From Candidatus Aerophobota bacterium (GTDB lineage: Bacteria; Aerophobota; Aerophobia; Aerophobales; B3-G15), in the NCBI GenBank assembly GCA_011372105.1, contig DRTT01000139.1, positions 1 through 7,164 of the forward strand: a DNA stretch of 7,164 nt. The letters are read 5' to 3'. The notes beneath the pieces were generated by a model that worked only from the letters and a program-made list of their open reading frames with translations, ran no database searches and was not told the origin of the DNA. The position numbers were made by a program, and so were the translations under genes. The first letter of the stretch is position 1. Each line of letters starts with the position of its first letter. Below are positions 1 through 6,664 of the stretch, piece by piece.

Positions 1-1663
1 ACCTACCAGGAGAAACTTTGGCATAGCCTCTTTTCCGAGCTTCTTCTGCCACAAATTTTTGAATTTCCCGTATAGGAACCTCTTCCCTATAGATAATCCT
101 CGATGTACATTTTTCCTCACAGAGTCTCTCTGAAGGACAAAGATAAGCACAAATTTCTGGAAGGATGTTATCTTTTCTCATTATCTGATAGGACTTTTTA
201 ATATCCCCCTCAAGAAAAGCTCGAATAAAAGCCGGTATGTCCATCCTTGCAGGACAACCTTCCTGACAAGGTGGTGGAAAACACTGGATACATCTTTCTG
301 CCAGAGTTTTTAAGTAGTTCTTGTTCTTTAACCGCCAAAATCTGTAAAGAGAACCATAAATCTCCGAATCATGAACAACACAACCAACAGGACCTCCATC
401 TTTCATCATTTGAGAACAAGAAGAACAAGTGATACATATATTCTTCGTCAAATTTCCTTTACTGAGGAGTTCATTAGCAAAATAAGGATTTGCAAGAGCT
501 ACTCTTCCAACTCCTAAAAAACTTATCCATCTTTTTTTAACCATTGCAGCACCAACATTAGGAAAAAATTGCCTTAACCAAGAAAATCCGGTTCCTATTA
601 GACGAATCTGTGGAATTCTGCTCGCAATCTCAAAAGTTAATCTTATATTCCGGGAAATAGTTTTCAAAGGATGCTCATCTGGTACATATCCTCCTGCTAT
701 GGGGTGATCATACGGCCTTTCTAGATGAGGATTGTAATAAGGATTCCCTACAGCAATGTTTATAATATTTACACCTAATTCTTTAAGTTTTTTAATAAGA
801 GCTATAGGCTCAGAAAGGTCTGGCTTTACACTTCCGTCTTTTTTTACTCCCCACCCCCAAGGATAAGGAACCCCGTCATAAATATTAAGCCTTGTAGTCA
901 GGATAATTTCAGGAACAATTTTTTTTACTTTTTCTATCACTTCTCTTAGAAAACGTGTGCGATTCTCAAAAGATCCCCCGTATTTGCTATTTTCACGAGT
1001 ATAAGAGAACAAAAGCTCGTGCAAAAGATAACCATGGCAAGCTTTTATATCCACTGCATCAAACCCGCACTCATATGCCATCTGAGAAGCTTCAATAAAT
1101 TTCTCTTGAAGCTTGTCAAGTTCTTGGTCACTGATTATAGGATAATCTGGACTAAGATTATCCTTAACGTCTAAAATTCTGGAATGATGAGTAATTATGG
1201 GAAAAGGAACTCCTTCTGGACAAGATTGCCTTCCAGAGTGAGTGAGCTGGAGAACTACGAAAGGTAATTGTTTCTGCCCTCTTAAATTGAGAGAATTTTC
1301 TTTTATAACCTCAACCAGTGTTTTAAATCCTTTAACAGAGTCCTCATTTATCCATAATTGGCGAGGATGTGCTTTACCCTCTGGTACTACTGCTGTAGCT
1401 TCAATCCATATAATTCCTGCTCCTCCTTGAGCGTATCTCGTGTATCTGCGGAAGGTCAATTCTCCAGGAGCTCCGTTTGGATCCGCATCATGACCTTCCA
1501 TAGGATGAATACAGAGTCGATTAGGAATTTTTCTTCCTTCTACGTAAATACTTTCTGCAAGAATCTGCGTATCTTCACTTAGAGGAATGAACAAATTCAT
1601 AGCTTCTATATCTTTACACAATTCATCTAATGTTCTATAAGAGAAACGACTATTCCCCTCCAT
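1..1663 (-). CDS. Old Yellow Enzyme-type NADH:flavin oxidoreductase fused to a GltD/DPD-like iron-sulfur domain (3' end outside the window)
   Basis: An open frame of 554 codons runs off the left edge without a stop. The ATG at 1663 has a GGAGG site 9 nt upstream. Residues about 25-400 form an FMN TIM barrel of the 2,4-dienoyl-CoA reductase/OYE family: NRLCIHPMEG at 48-57, THSGR at 141-145, DIKACHGYL at 205-213, YGGSFENR at 228-235, and a phosphate-binding GVGRVALANP at 384-393. A cysteine set C410, C413, C416, C428 corresponds to the single [4Fe-4S] site of dienoyl-CoA reductases. Residues 458-519 then match the double-cluster N-terminal domain of GltD, NfnB and dihydropyrimidine dehydrogenase (C458, C461, C466, C470; C505, C509, C515, C519, with LPEICAYLCPSERLCEEKC). 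By family knowledge an FAD/NAD(P) module should follow beyond the window. The likely role is NAD(P)H-dependent reduction of an activated C=C bond; the substrate is unknown. It is the last visible gene of the operon, 90 nt after the dehydrogenase. Confidence 0.9.
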   Translation of the reverse strand, partial: MEGNSRFSYRTLDELCKDIEAMNLFIPLSEDTQILAESIYVEGRKIPNRLCIHPMEGHDADPNGAPGELTFRRYTRYAQGGAGIIWIEATAVVPEGKAHPRQLWINEDSVKGFKTLVEVIKENSLNLRGQKQLPFVVLQLTHSGRQSCPEGVPFPIITHHSRILDVKDNLSPDYPIISDQELDKLQEKFIEASQMAYECGFDAVDIKACHGYLLHELLFSYTRENSKYGGSFENRTRFLREVIEKVKKIVPEIILTTRLNIYDGVPYPWGWGVKKDGSVKPDLSEPIALIKKLKELGVNIINIAVGNPYYNPHLERPYDHPIAGGYVPDEHPLKTISRNIRLTFEIASRIPQIRLIGTGFSWLRQFFPNVGAAMVKKRWISFLGVGRVALANPYFANELLSKGNLTKNICITCSSCSQMMKDGGPVGCVVHDSEIYGSLYRFWRLKNKNYLKTLAERCIQCFPPPCQEGCPARMDIPAFIRAFLEGDIKKSYQIMRKDNILPEICAYLCPSERLCEEKCTSRIIYREEVPIREIQKFVAEEARKRGYAKVSPGR

Positions 1664-1672
1664 CTTAATAAA

Positions 1673-1677
1673 CCTCC
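1673..1677 (-). promoter_or_regulatory. Ribosome binding site of the flavin oxidoreductase gene
   Basis: GGAGG on the minus strand, 9 nt before the ATG at 1663. It fixes the start of the edge-truncated flavoenzyme gene, whose frame has no stop codon in the window. Confidence 0.8.
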
Positions 1678-1753
1678 ATAAATTGGATAAAACCTGTGCA
1701 CACCTTCTTATTTGTAAGGTTAAAATCGCTTGTCTTCATCTTGATCATCAAAT

Positions 1754-2626
1754 TTATTCTCTAATTTGCAATCGCCTGATTTGTTTTATCACAGCGGAAT
1801 TATCTAAATCTCCCTCTCCCAAAGCAATAGCTTCTTCTAAAATTCTCTTGTGAACACGGGTAAGAGGAAGTTCTTGTCCTGCCTTTTTTGCATATTTTAG
1901 TATAATTTCCAGGTCTTTATTATGCTGATAGATTTTAGATTCTGGTTCAAAATTACCCTCTACCATTTTTTCCCCTTTAACATCCATTGCGCAAGAATAC
2001 GCCGGAGTAGATTTTAAAAGGAGGAGAAAATCTTTAATATTAAGTCCTATTTTTTCAGCAAATACTAATCCTTCTGCTAACACAAGACGATTAAGACCTA
2101 AAATAAGGTTACTCGCAAGTTTAGCTTTTGATCCACTTCCTGATGGTCCAAGGTAAAAATATTTTTTTGCTAAAGCTTTAAAAATGTCTTTACATCCTTC
2201 AAAAGCCTCCCTCTCTCCTCCTACCATAAAAACTCCTTCTCGGTTCAAAATTTGTTTACTAGAACCGGAGATTGGAGAATCCAAAAAATAAACACCAAAC
2301 TTCAGAAGTTTTTTTGCCAAGATCCGGCTTTCCTCTGGATCTCCTGTTGTTGTATCGATAATACACTGAGGAATTTTTTTCCCTTTAAGTAAACCTGTCA
2401 CTACCTCTTTAACACTGTTGGAATCCCATAACGATAAAATAACACGATTGACTTTTGAAGCGACTTCAGAGGCATTAGATGCTCCCTCACCTCCCATTTG
2501 TTCCAGATTTGAAATTTTTCCTTTAATAATATCAAAACCAATAACCTTAAAGCCACTGGCCAATAAATTTTTTGCTAATGCTGTACCGACAAGACCAAGA
2601 CCAATCAAGCCAATTTTTTCCTTCAT
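1754..2626 (-). CDS. NAD(P)-dependent beta-hydroxyacid dehydrogenase (3-hydroxyisobutyrate dehydrogenase family)
   Basis: This 290-residue protein has the usual length for the family. A Rossmann fold opens at once with GLIGLGLVG (dinucleotide loop G9, G11, G14) and a strand ending in D32. DTTTGDP at 91-97 and the substrate loop DSPISGS at 116-122 follow. The catalytic signature G-x-G-x3-K-x3-N is present with K169 and N173, and the KD pair at 237-238 matches the conserved C-terminal lysine region. The family oxidises or reduces 3-hydroxy acids (3-hydroxyisobutyrate, tartronate semialdehyde, 6-phosphogluconate relatives) in the cytoplasm. The substrate loop reads S-G-S instead of the common S-G-G, and the following GAxxGTL-like stretch is replaced, so the exact substrate should not be assumed. 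An AAGGGG site lies 6 nt before the ATG. The gene sits between the amidohydrolase (104 nt gap) and the flavoenzyme, which fits a redox step in the same catabolic route. Confidence 0.9.
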   Translation of the reverse strand: MKEKIGLIGLGLVGTALAKNLLASGFKVIGFDIIKGKISNLEQMGGEGASNASEVASKVNRVILSLWDSNSVKEVVTGLLKGKKIPQCIIDTTTGDPEESRILAKKLLKFGVYFLDSPISGSSKQILNREGVFMVGGEREAFEGCKDIFKALAKKYFYLGPSGSGSKAKLASNLILGLNRLVLAEGLVFAEKIGLNIKDFLLLLKSTPAYSCAMDVKGEKMVEGNFEPESKIYQHNKDLEIILKYAKKAGQELPLTRVHKRILEEAIALGEGDLDNSAVIKQIRRLQIRE

Positions 2627-2730
2627 TTTTTACCCCTTATTTCACTCATTATCATCTCTACCTATTCCTCACCAGGACAAAAAGCTCCTTTCTCCTTGCA
2701 AAACATATACGCTGGAGATTCAACCCTATC

Positions 2731-3705
2731 CTATATCTTAAACAACTTACAAGCATTGAGGCCCAATATATGAGCTTTTTCTTCAGAGGGGATTTTTAGA
2801 TTATCAAGACATTTTTTTATCATCTCCACTCTCACCCAGGGATGGTCAGTAGCAAATAGAAGATTATCTGAACCAAAAAAATCGTATACATATTGCATAG
2901 CCAAAGTAGAAGGAGAGACCAGATCAATATACACTTTTTTGTAATATTCCATAGGAGCTTTCTTTATATACTCTCTGCCCCGTTTCTTCACCTCTGTTTG
3001 TTCCTGAATACGAGGCATTAAATATGGGAGAACTCCTCCACAATGAGGATGAACAACTAACAAATTGGGATACCGTTCCAATATACCGCTAAGTATAAGA
3101 CGTAACATAGCAATGGAGGTATCGACCATTAAGCCTAACATAGGAATCATTGAGTATTCTTTTATCACTTCACCCCACACTGGAATTGTTGGGTGGAGAA
3201 CAACAGGAACTTTGAGCTCCTCTGCTTTTTTGTAAACGGGTTCAAGTTCAGGAGAGTCTACAGGTTTTCCGTTAATATGGGAATAAAGGACAAATCCACG
3301 AAGTTTGAGCTGACTTATCGCTCTATCAAATTCTTCTAGAGCAGAAGGTATGTCCTGCAAAGGCAAAACTGCCAACCCAACAAATCTTCCTCGATATCTC
3401 TCGCACAACTCTGCCACGTAATCATTACAAATTCGTGCCCCTTCTATACCAAGCTCTGGAGCCAAAAGTTCAGGACCAGGAATATTTATGCTCAATACAC
3501 TTACATCAATCTTCGAAGAATCCATATCCCTTATTTTCTTTTCTGGATCATACTTTTCAAAATTCAATTTGAACTTTTGTAGATTCCCATACGAAATGAT
3601 ACAATTCTCACCATCATTTTGAGCCTGGACAAACCCACGATTTTTTTTTATAACTTCCGCATATGATTTAGGAAAAACATGACTCTGGCAATCAACGCAA
3701 AACAT
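2731..3705 (-). CDS. ACMSD-type amidohydrolase (metal-dependent TIM-barrel hydrolase or decarboxylase)
   Basis: This 324-residue protein matches the amidohydrolase-2 family (PF04909), which includes aminocarboxymuconate-semialdehyde decarboxylase, gamma-resorcylate decarboxylase and lactone hydrolases. Visible elements are an N-terminal metal motif region DCQSHVFP at 5-12, LAVLPLQD at 111-118, VVLHPT with H171, VVHPHCGG with H219 and H221, ATDHPW with D287, and a C-terminal NACKLF. The N-terminal motif is Q7-x-H9 instead of the usual H-x-H, so one expected metal ligand is a glutamine; the other expected ligands (H9, H171, H221, D287) appear to be in place. Family members hydrolyse or decarboxylate cyclic or unsaturated acids, so a similar reaction on the imported compound is a reasonable inference. 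It lies only 22 nt after the isomerase gene, so the two are almost certainly co-transcribed. A run of nine A residues falls within codons 19-22. Confidence 0.88.
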   Translation of the reverse strand: MFCVDCQSHVFPKSYAEVIKKNRGFVQAQNDGENCIISYGNLQKFKLNFEKYDPEKKIRDMDSSKIDVSVLSINIPGPELLAPELGIEGARICNDYVAELCERYRGRFVGLAVLPLQDIPSALEEFDRAISQLKLRGFVLYSHINGKPVDSPELEPVYKKAEELKVPVVLHPTIPVWGEVIKEYSMIPMLGLMVDTSIAMLRLILSGILERYPNLLVVHPHCGGVLPYLMPRIQEQTEVKKRGREYIKKAPMEYYKKVYIDLVSPSTLAMQYVYDFFGSDNLLFATDHPWVRVEMIKKCLDNLKIPSEEKAHILGLNACKLFKI

Positions 3706-3709
3706 GTTT

Positions 3710-3715
3710 CCTCCT
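3710..3715 (-). promoter_or_regulatory. Ribosome binding site of the amidohydrolase gene, short spacing
   Basis: AGGAGG on the minus strand, a full consensus, but only 4 nt before the ATG at 3705. The next in-frame ATG is far into the conserved protein (M61), so 3705 remains the best start. Confidence 0.7.
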
Positions 3716-3727
3716 CTTTTGAATCTC

Positions 3728-4546
3728 CTATTTAGCTTTATTAATAAAACACTTTTTCAGGCATTGAATGCTACGAGAGGCAGTAATCTCAGGATCTACT
3801 TTTAAGTCATGTACTTCCACAGATATGTACCCTTCAAAATTTACACTTTTTAAGGCTTGGATAATAGGCGCAAAATTAACATTTCCTGCTCCCGGTCCTT
3901 TTTTATTTGTATCATCGACATGAAAGTGTTTAAGATAATCCTTTGCTTCAAGGATTATATCTTCCATACTTTTACTCTCTTTGCTTAAGCTATATACATC
4001 CAGTATCAAAGCTAAATTTGGGTGATCTACTTCTCTTATAAATCTTATAGCTTCCTCAGCTGTATTAATAAAATTTGTCAAATCTTTTGAAAGAGGCTCA
4101 AGACACAAGATTATTCCTTTATCTGCAGCTACTTTTAAAGGTTTTTCAAAAAAATCTTTCGTGTATTCCCAAGCTTGTTTATAAGTGATTCCAACTTGCA
4201 CGTTTCTTCTCTTACCAGAACCAATTACTATAATTTTTCCTTTTAAGTCAGAACACAGCCTTATTAATTCGCAAAGATAGTCACTGGTTTTTTCACGAAT
4301 ACTTTTATCGGTGTGATTTATATAATACTCTGAGTCTTTCCCGAAAATCCAATGGAACCCTATAACATCAAGCCCTGATTTTTCAATTGTTGCAGAGACC
4401 TTATCAACCTTATAAAAATCACTACGAGAAGAAAAGTATACCCATGGAGCAATTTCAACTCCTTGATAACCTAATTTCATCAAAAATTCACACATTCTTT
4501 TGATTTCCCAATCTTTAAACAATTCATTACAAAAACCAAATTTCAT
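3728..4546 (-). CDS. Sugar phosphate isomerase/epimerase family protein (xylose-isomerase-like TIM barrel)
   Basis: This 272-residue protein has the length and layout of the AP-endonuclease-2/xylose-isomerase-like TIM barrel family (PF01261; relatives include IolE, hydroxypyruvate isomerase and ketose 3-epimerases). The barrel opens with MKFGFCNELF and GYQGVEIAP at 26-34. The four expected metal ligands can be placed: E150 in LCLEPL, D183 in LILDVYS, H209 in KHFHVDD, and E244 in ISVEVHD. GPGAGNVNFAPI at 218-229 is the common loop before the last helices. No signal peptide is seen, so it should act in the cytoplasm. The family isomerises or epimerises polyols, ketoses and related acids, and some members are dehydratases or hydrolases, so the reaction cannot be named. 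The start is supported by AAGGAG 5 nt upstream. It follows the permease after a 125-nt gap and precedes the amidohydrolase by 22 nt. Confidence 0.9.
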   Translation of the reverse strand: MKFGFCNELFKDWEIKRMCEFLMKLGYQGVEIAPWVYFSSRSDFYKVDKVSATIEKSGLDVIGFHWIFGKDSEYYINHTDKSIREKTSDYLCELIRLCSDLKGKIIVIGSGKRRNVQVGITYKQAWEYTKDFFEKPLKVAADKGIILCLEPLSKDLTNFINTAEEAIRFIREVDHPNLALILDVYSLSKESKSMEDIILEAKDYLKHFHVDDTNKKGPGAGNVNFAPIIQALKSVNFEGYISVEVHDLKVDPEITASRSIQCLKKCFINKAK

Positions 4547-4655
4547 CTCTTCTCCTTTTGAATTTACACATCTTATTAATTCTTGGTAGTCTTGCCCTTT
4601 GCATACTCAATGGAAAAATAAATTCTGTCTCAAACAAATTTTAGCAAGCAGAAAA

Positions 4656-4673
4656 AATCTTTCTAATCTTTCT
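4656..4673. repeat. Two tandem copies of a 9-bp unit at the permease stop codon
   Basis: The plus strand shows AATCTTTCT twice in direct succession. The second copy overlaps the stop codon of the permease gene (CTA at 4672-4674, TAG on the minus strand). It probably reflects a small local duplication in AT-rich DNA. No function is apparent. Confidence 0.6.
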
Positions 4674-6555
4674 AAATAATGTGTTTTTTTCCCTCAACTC
4701 TTTCTCTTACTAACCTGCTAAAAATAACTATCCAGAGAATAATCAATATGGAGAAGAGAGAAGCTAAGAGATTTATAGTAATCTCTGGGGGTATAATAAT
4801 AAGTAACGCTAAAAAGCCTAATAAAAGGCGAGAAGGCAGGGAAATTTTTTTTGCAACATAGCCAGCTAAAGAAATTGCCCAAGTCACAGCCCCCACAAAC
4901 TGAATTAGAGCGGTTTTTAAAATCACATCTAAGTTCCCCTCCCATAATAAAGCAGGTTTAAATAAAAACGCAAACGGAACCAAAAAAGCTACCAAACCAA
5001 ACAGAAAAGCTCTTATACCTACTTTATTAGCATCTCCTCCTGCTATTCCAGCTGCAGTAAACGCAGCTAAAGCAACTGGAGGGGTAACCATTGCGAGAAC
5101 ACCATAATAAAAAACAAAAAAGTGTGCAGCCAAAGGAGAAATACCAAATTTAATTAATGCCGGAACAAAAAAAACAGAGCATATAATATAAGCAGCCACT
5201 GTCGGTATCCCCATACCCATGATAATACACCCACAAACTAAAAAAAACAGAGAAAGAGGCAAAGAACCACCACTTATCTGCAAGAGTTTACTTGAAAACT
5301 TTAATGCTAAATTTGACTGAATAGTCACTCCTATAACAATACCAATAGCAGCCATTGGTACTACTATATTTGCAGCTTGGCGCCCTATTGAATTAATTAC
5401 CTGAACTGTCTTAGAAATATTCAGGCGAGTTTCTTTCCGTAAAAAACTAACAACAACCGCAGTAACAGTTCCCCAGAGTGCAGCAGTTGTTGGAGAGTAT
5501 CCTCTGATAATGTAAAAAATAATTACAAATAAGGGAAGAAATAAAAAAGATCTGCGCCACAACTCGTTAAATTTGTCCTCTTGGTCAATCGTATACCCTT
5601 CAATACCCTTTGCTCTCGCCAGTAGATCCGCCAGAAGGAAAAGAGAGGTATAAAATAAAATAGCGGGAAGAAAACCAGCTAAAGCAACCCTCAAATAAGG
5701 AATACCAAGGAATTCAGCCATGACGAAAGCGCTTATACCCATAATAGGAGGCATTAACTGGCCTCCAGTAGACGCAATGGCTTCAAATGCCCCAGCTGTT
5801 TCCTTGTCATAACCTGCCTTTTTCATAAAAGGAATAGTAAGAACTCCCGTGGTTGCCACATTCGCAACAGCACTTCCACTTACTGTCCCCATTAAGCCAC
5901 TAGCTACAACTGCTGCCTTAGCTGGTCCACCTTTTTGCCTCTTTGTAATCTGAAGCCCCAGATTTACCAGAAGCTTACTGCCTCCAACAATTGAGTAAAT
6001 AGCACCAAACATTACAAAATAAAAAACCCATCGAACGGACGTCCCTACTGGTATACCAAAAATACCACTGTCTCCCAGAAATAAAAGCTCTACGTATTCA
6101 TCCAACTTTATCCCTTCAAAACGAAGCCAACTTGGAAAAAGGTAACCAAACCATCCATAGAGAAAAAATGCTACAACTACTGCCAAAAGGCTCCATCCTA
6201 CACACCTTCTTACACCTTCTATCAACATTGCCACTAAGAGAAAACAAAATATCTTATCCAGAAGAAATACCTTATCAATAAAAACTATTCGACTTTGAAT
6301 CCTTGCACCATTGTAAATAAAATAGACACCAATAAAAATAGCAAGAACTACAAAAACAAAGTCAAGGAACCTTAAAAGACCTTTTTCCCTGATTGGTTTA
6401 AAAAGAAACATAAGTGAAACCGCAAAAGCTACATGAAGAGGCCTCTGAACCATGGGTGTCAACGGATGTGAAACAATGTAAATTTGAAACACGACCCAGA
6501 TCAAAGATAAGACAAAACAGATAACTCCAACCCCCACTGAAAATTTCGATTTCAT
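4672..6555 (-). CDS. TRAP transporter fused permease, TAXI type (4TM/12TM fusion)
   Basis: This 627-residue, strongly hydrophobic protein has about 18 probable membrane spans. The first four or so (about 6-28, 39-53, 63-82, 98-115) correspond to the small DctQ-like subunit; the rest form the large DctM-like subunit. Two family hallmarks are clear: GLMGTVSGSAVANVATTG at 220-237 with AIASTGGQLMPPIMG at 259-273, and the pseudo-repeat GMGIPTVAAY at 447-456 with AMVTPPVALAAFTAAGIAGG at 488-507. The fusion of both subunits in one chain is usual for TAXI systems. The protein sits in the inner membrane and would move an organic acid or related solute using an ion gradient, receiving it from the binding protein encoded just upstream. 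AGGAG lies 8 nt before the ATG. The start is 109 nt after the binding-protein stop, behind a strong hairpin. The substrate is unknown; TAXI substrates are poorly characterised in general. Confidence 0.95.
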   Translation of the reverse strand: MKSKFSVGVGVICFVLSLIWVVFQIYIVSHPLTPMVQRPLHVAFAVSLMFLFKPIREKGLLRFLDFVFVVLAIFIGVYFIYNGARIQSRIVFIDKVFLLDKIFCFLLVAMLIEGVRRCVGWSLLAVVVAFFLYGWFGYLFPSWLRFEGIKLDEYVELLFLGDSGIFGIPVGTSVRWVFYFVMFGAIYSIVGGSKLLVNLGLQITKRQKGGPAKAAVVASGLMGTVSGSAVANVATTGVLTIPFMKKAGYDKETAGAFEAIASTGGQLMPPIMGISAFVMAEFLGIPYLRVALAGFLPAILFYTSLFLLADLLARAKGIEGYTIDQEDKFNELWRRSFLFLPLFVIIFYIIRGYSPTTAALWGTVTAVVVSFLRKETRLNISKTVQVINSIGRQAANIVVPMAAIGIVIGVTIQSNLALKFSSKLLQISGGSLPLSLFFLVCGCIIMGMGIPTVAAYIICSVFFVPALIKFGISPLAAHFFVFYYGVLAMVTPPVALAAFTAAGIAGGDANKVGIRAFLFGLVAFLVPFAFLFKPALLWEGNLDVILKTALIQFVGAVTWAISLAGYVAKKISLPSRLLLGFLALLIIIPPEITINLLASLFSILIILWIVIFSRLVRERVEGKKHII

Positions 6556-6613
6556 CTGATTTTCTCCTCTTACCTTCTTTTAAGAAAAAATCATGTAGGC
6601 AATACTGGACTGG

Positions 6614-6647
6614 CACGCAAGGAGAATAAATTTATTCTCCTTGCGTG
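6614..6647 (-). promoter_or_regulatory. Perfect 17-bp inverted repeat between binding-protein and permease genes
   Basis: CACGCAAGGAGAATAAA (6614-6630) is followed directly by its exact reverse complement (6631-6647), a 34-bp palindrome. As RNA it would form a long stem whose AT-rich centre opens into a small loop. It begins 17 nt downstream of the binding-protein stop. In the direction of transcription it is followed by CCAGTCCAG and not by a U-run, so it does not look like a standard intrinsic terminator. Hairpins at this place in transporter operons (for example after malE) commonly protect the upstream message from 3' decay or partly stop transcription, giving more binding protein than permease. 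That role is inferred here. Confidence 0.75.
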
Positions 6648-6664
6648 ATGTTCCATATGACTCA

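Noticed and set aside
247..432. Short plus-strand open frame opposite the iron-sulfur region of the flavoenzyme
   Set aside because: It lies entirely inside a strongly supported minus-strand coding region with conserved cysteine motifs and shows no family features of its own.
1242..1582. Two overlapping plus-strand open frames
   Set aside because: They are antisense to the N-terminal FMN-barrel part of the flavin oxidoreductase, with low-complexity, non-family protein sequence.
1681..1730. Small inverted repeat ACCTT...AAGGT before the flavoenzyme gene
   Set aside because: The stem is only 5 bp with a 9-nt loop, too weak to claim as a structure.
2418..2799. Plus-strand open frames spanning the dehydrogenase start and the following gap
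   Set aside because: They are antisense to the Rossmann motif of the dehydrogenase and to the amidohydrolase C-terminus. The predicted peptides show no recognisable domain.
4547..4671. Internal sigma-70-type promoter before the isomerase gene
   Set aside because: TTGAGA- and TAATAA-like pieces exist, but none is paired at 16-18 nt spacing, and such pieces are expected by chance in AT-rich DNA.
6398..6616. Minus-strand frame starting with GTG at the edge of the palindrome
   Set aside because: It overlaps the true permease start in another frame, lacks a suitable ribosome binding site, and the peptide has no family features.
6556..6664. The palindrome as a standard rho-independent terminator ending a separate binding-protein transcript
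   Set aside because: No U-run follows the stem; the next T-rich stretch on the minus strand is about 25 nt further on. Partial termination cannot be excluded.
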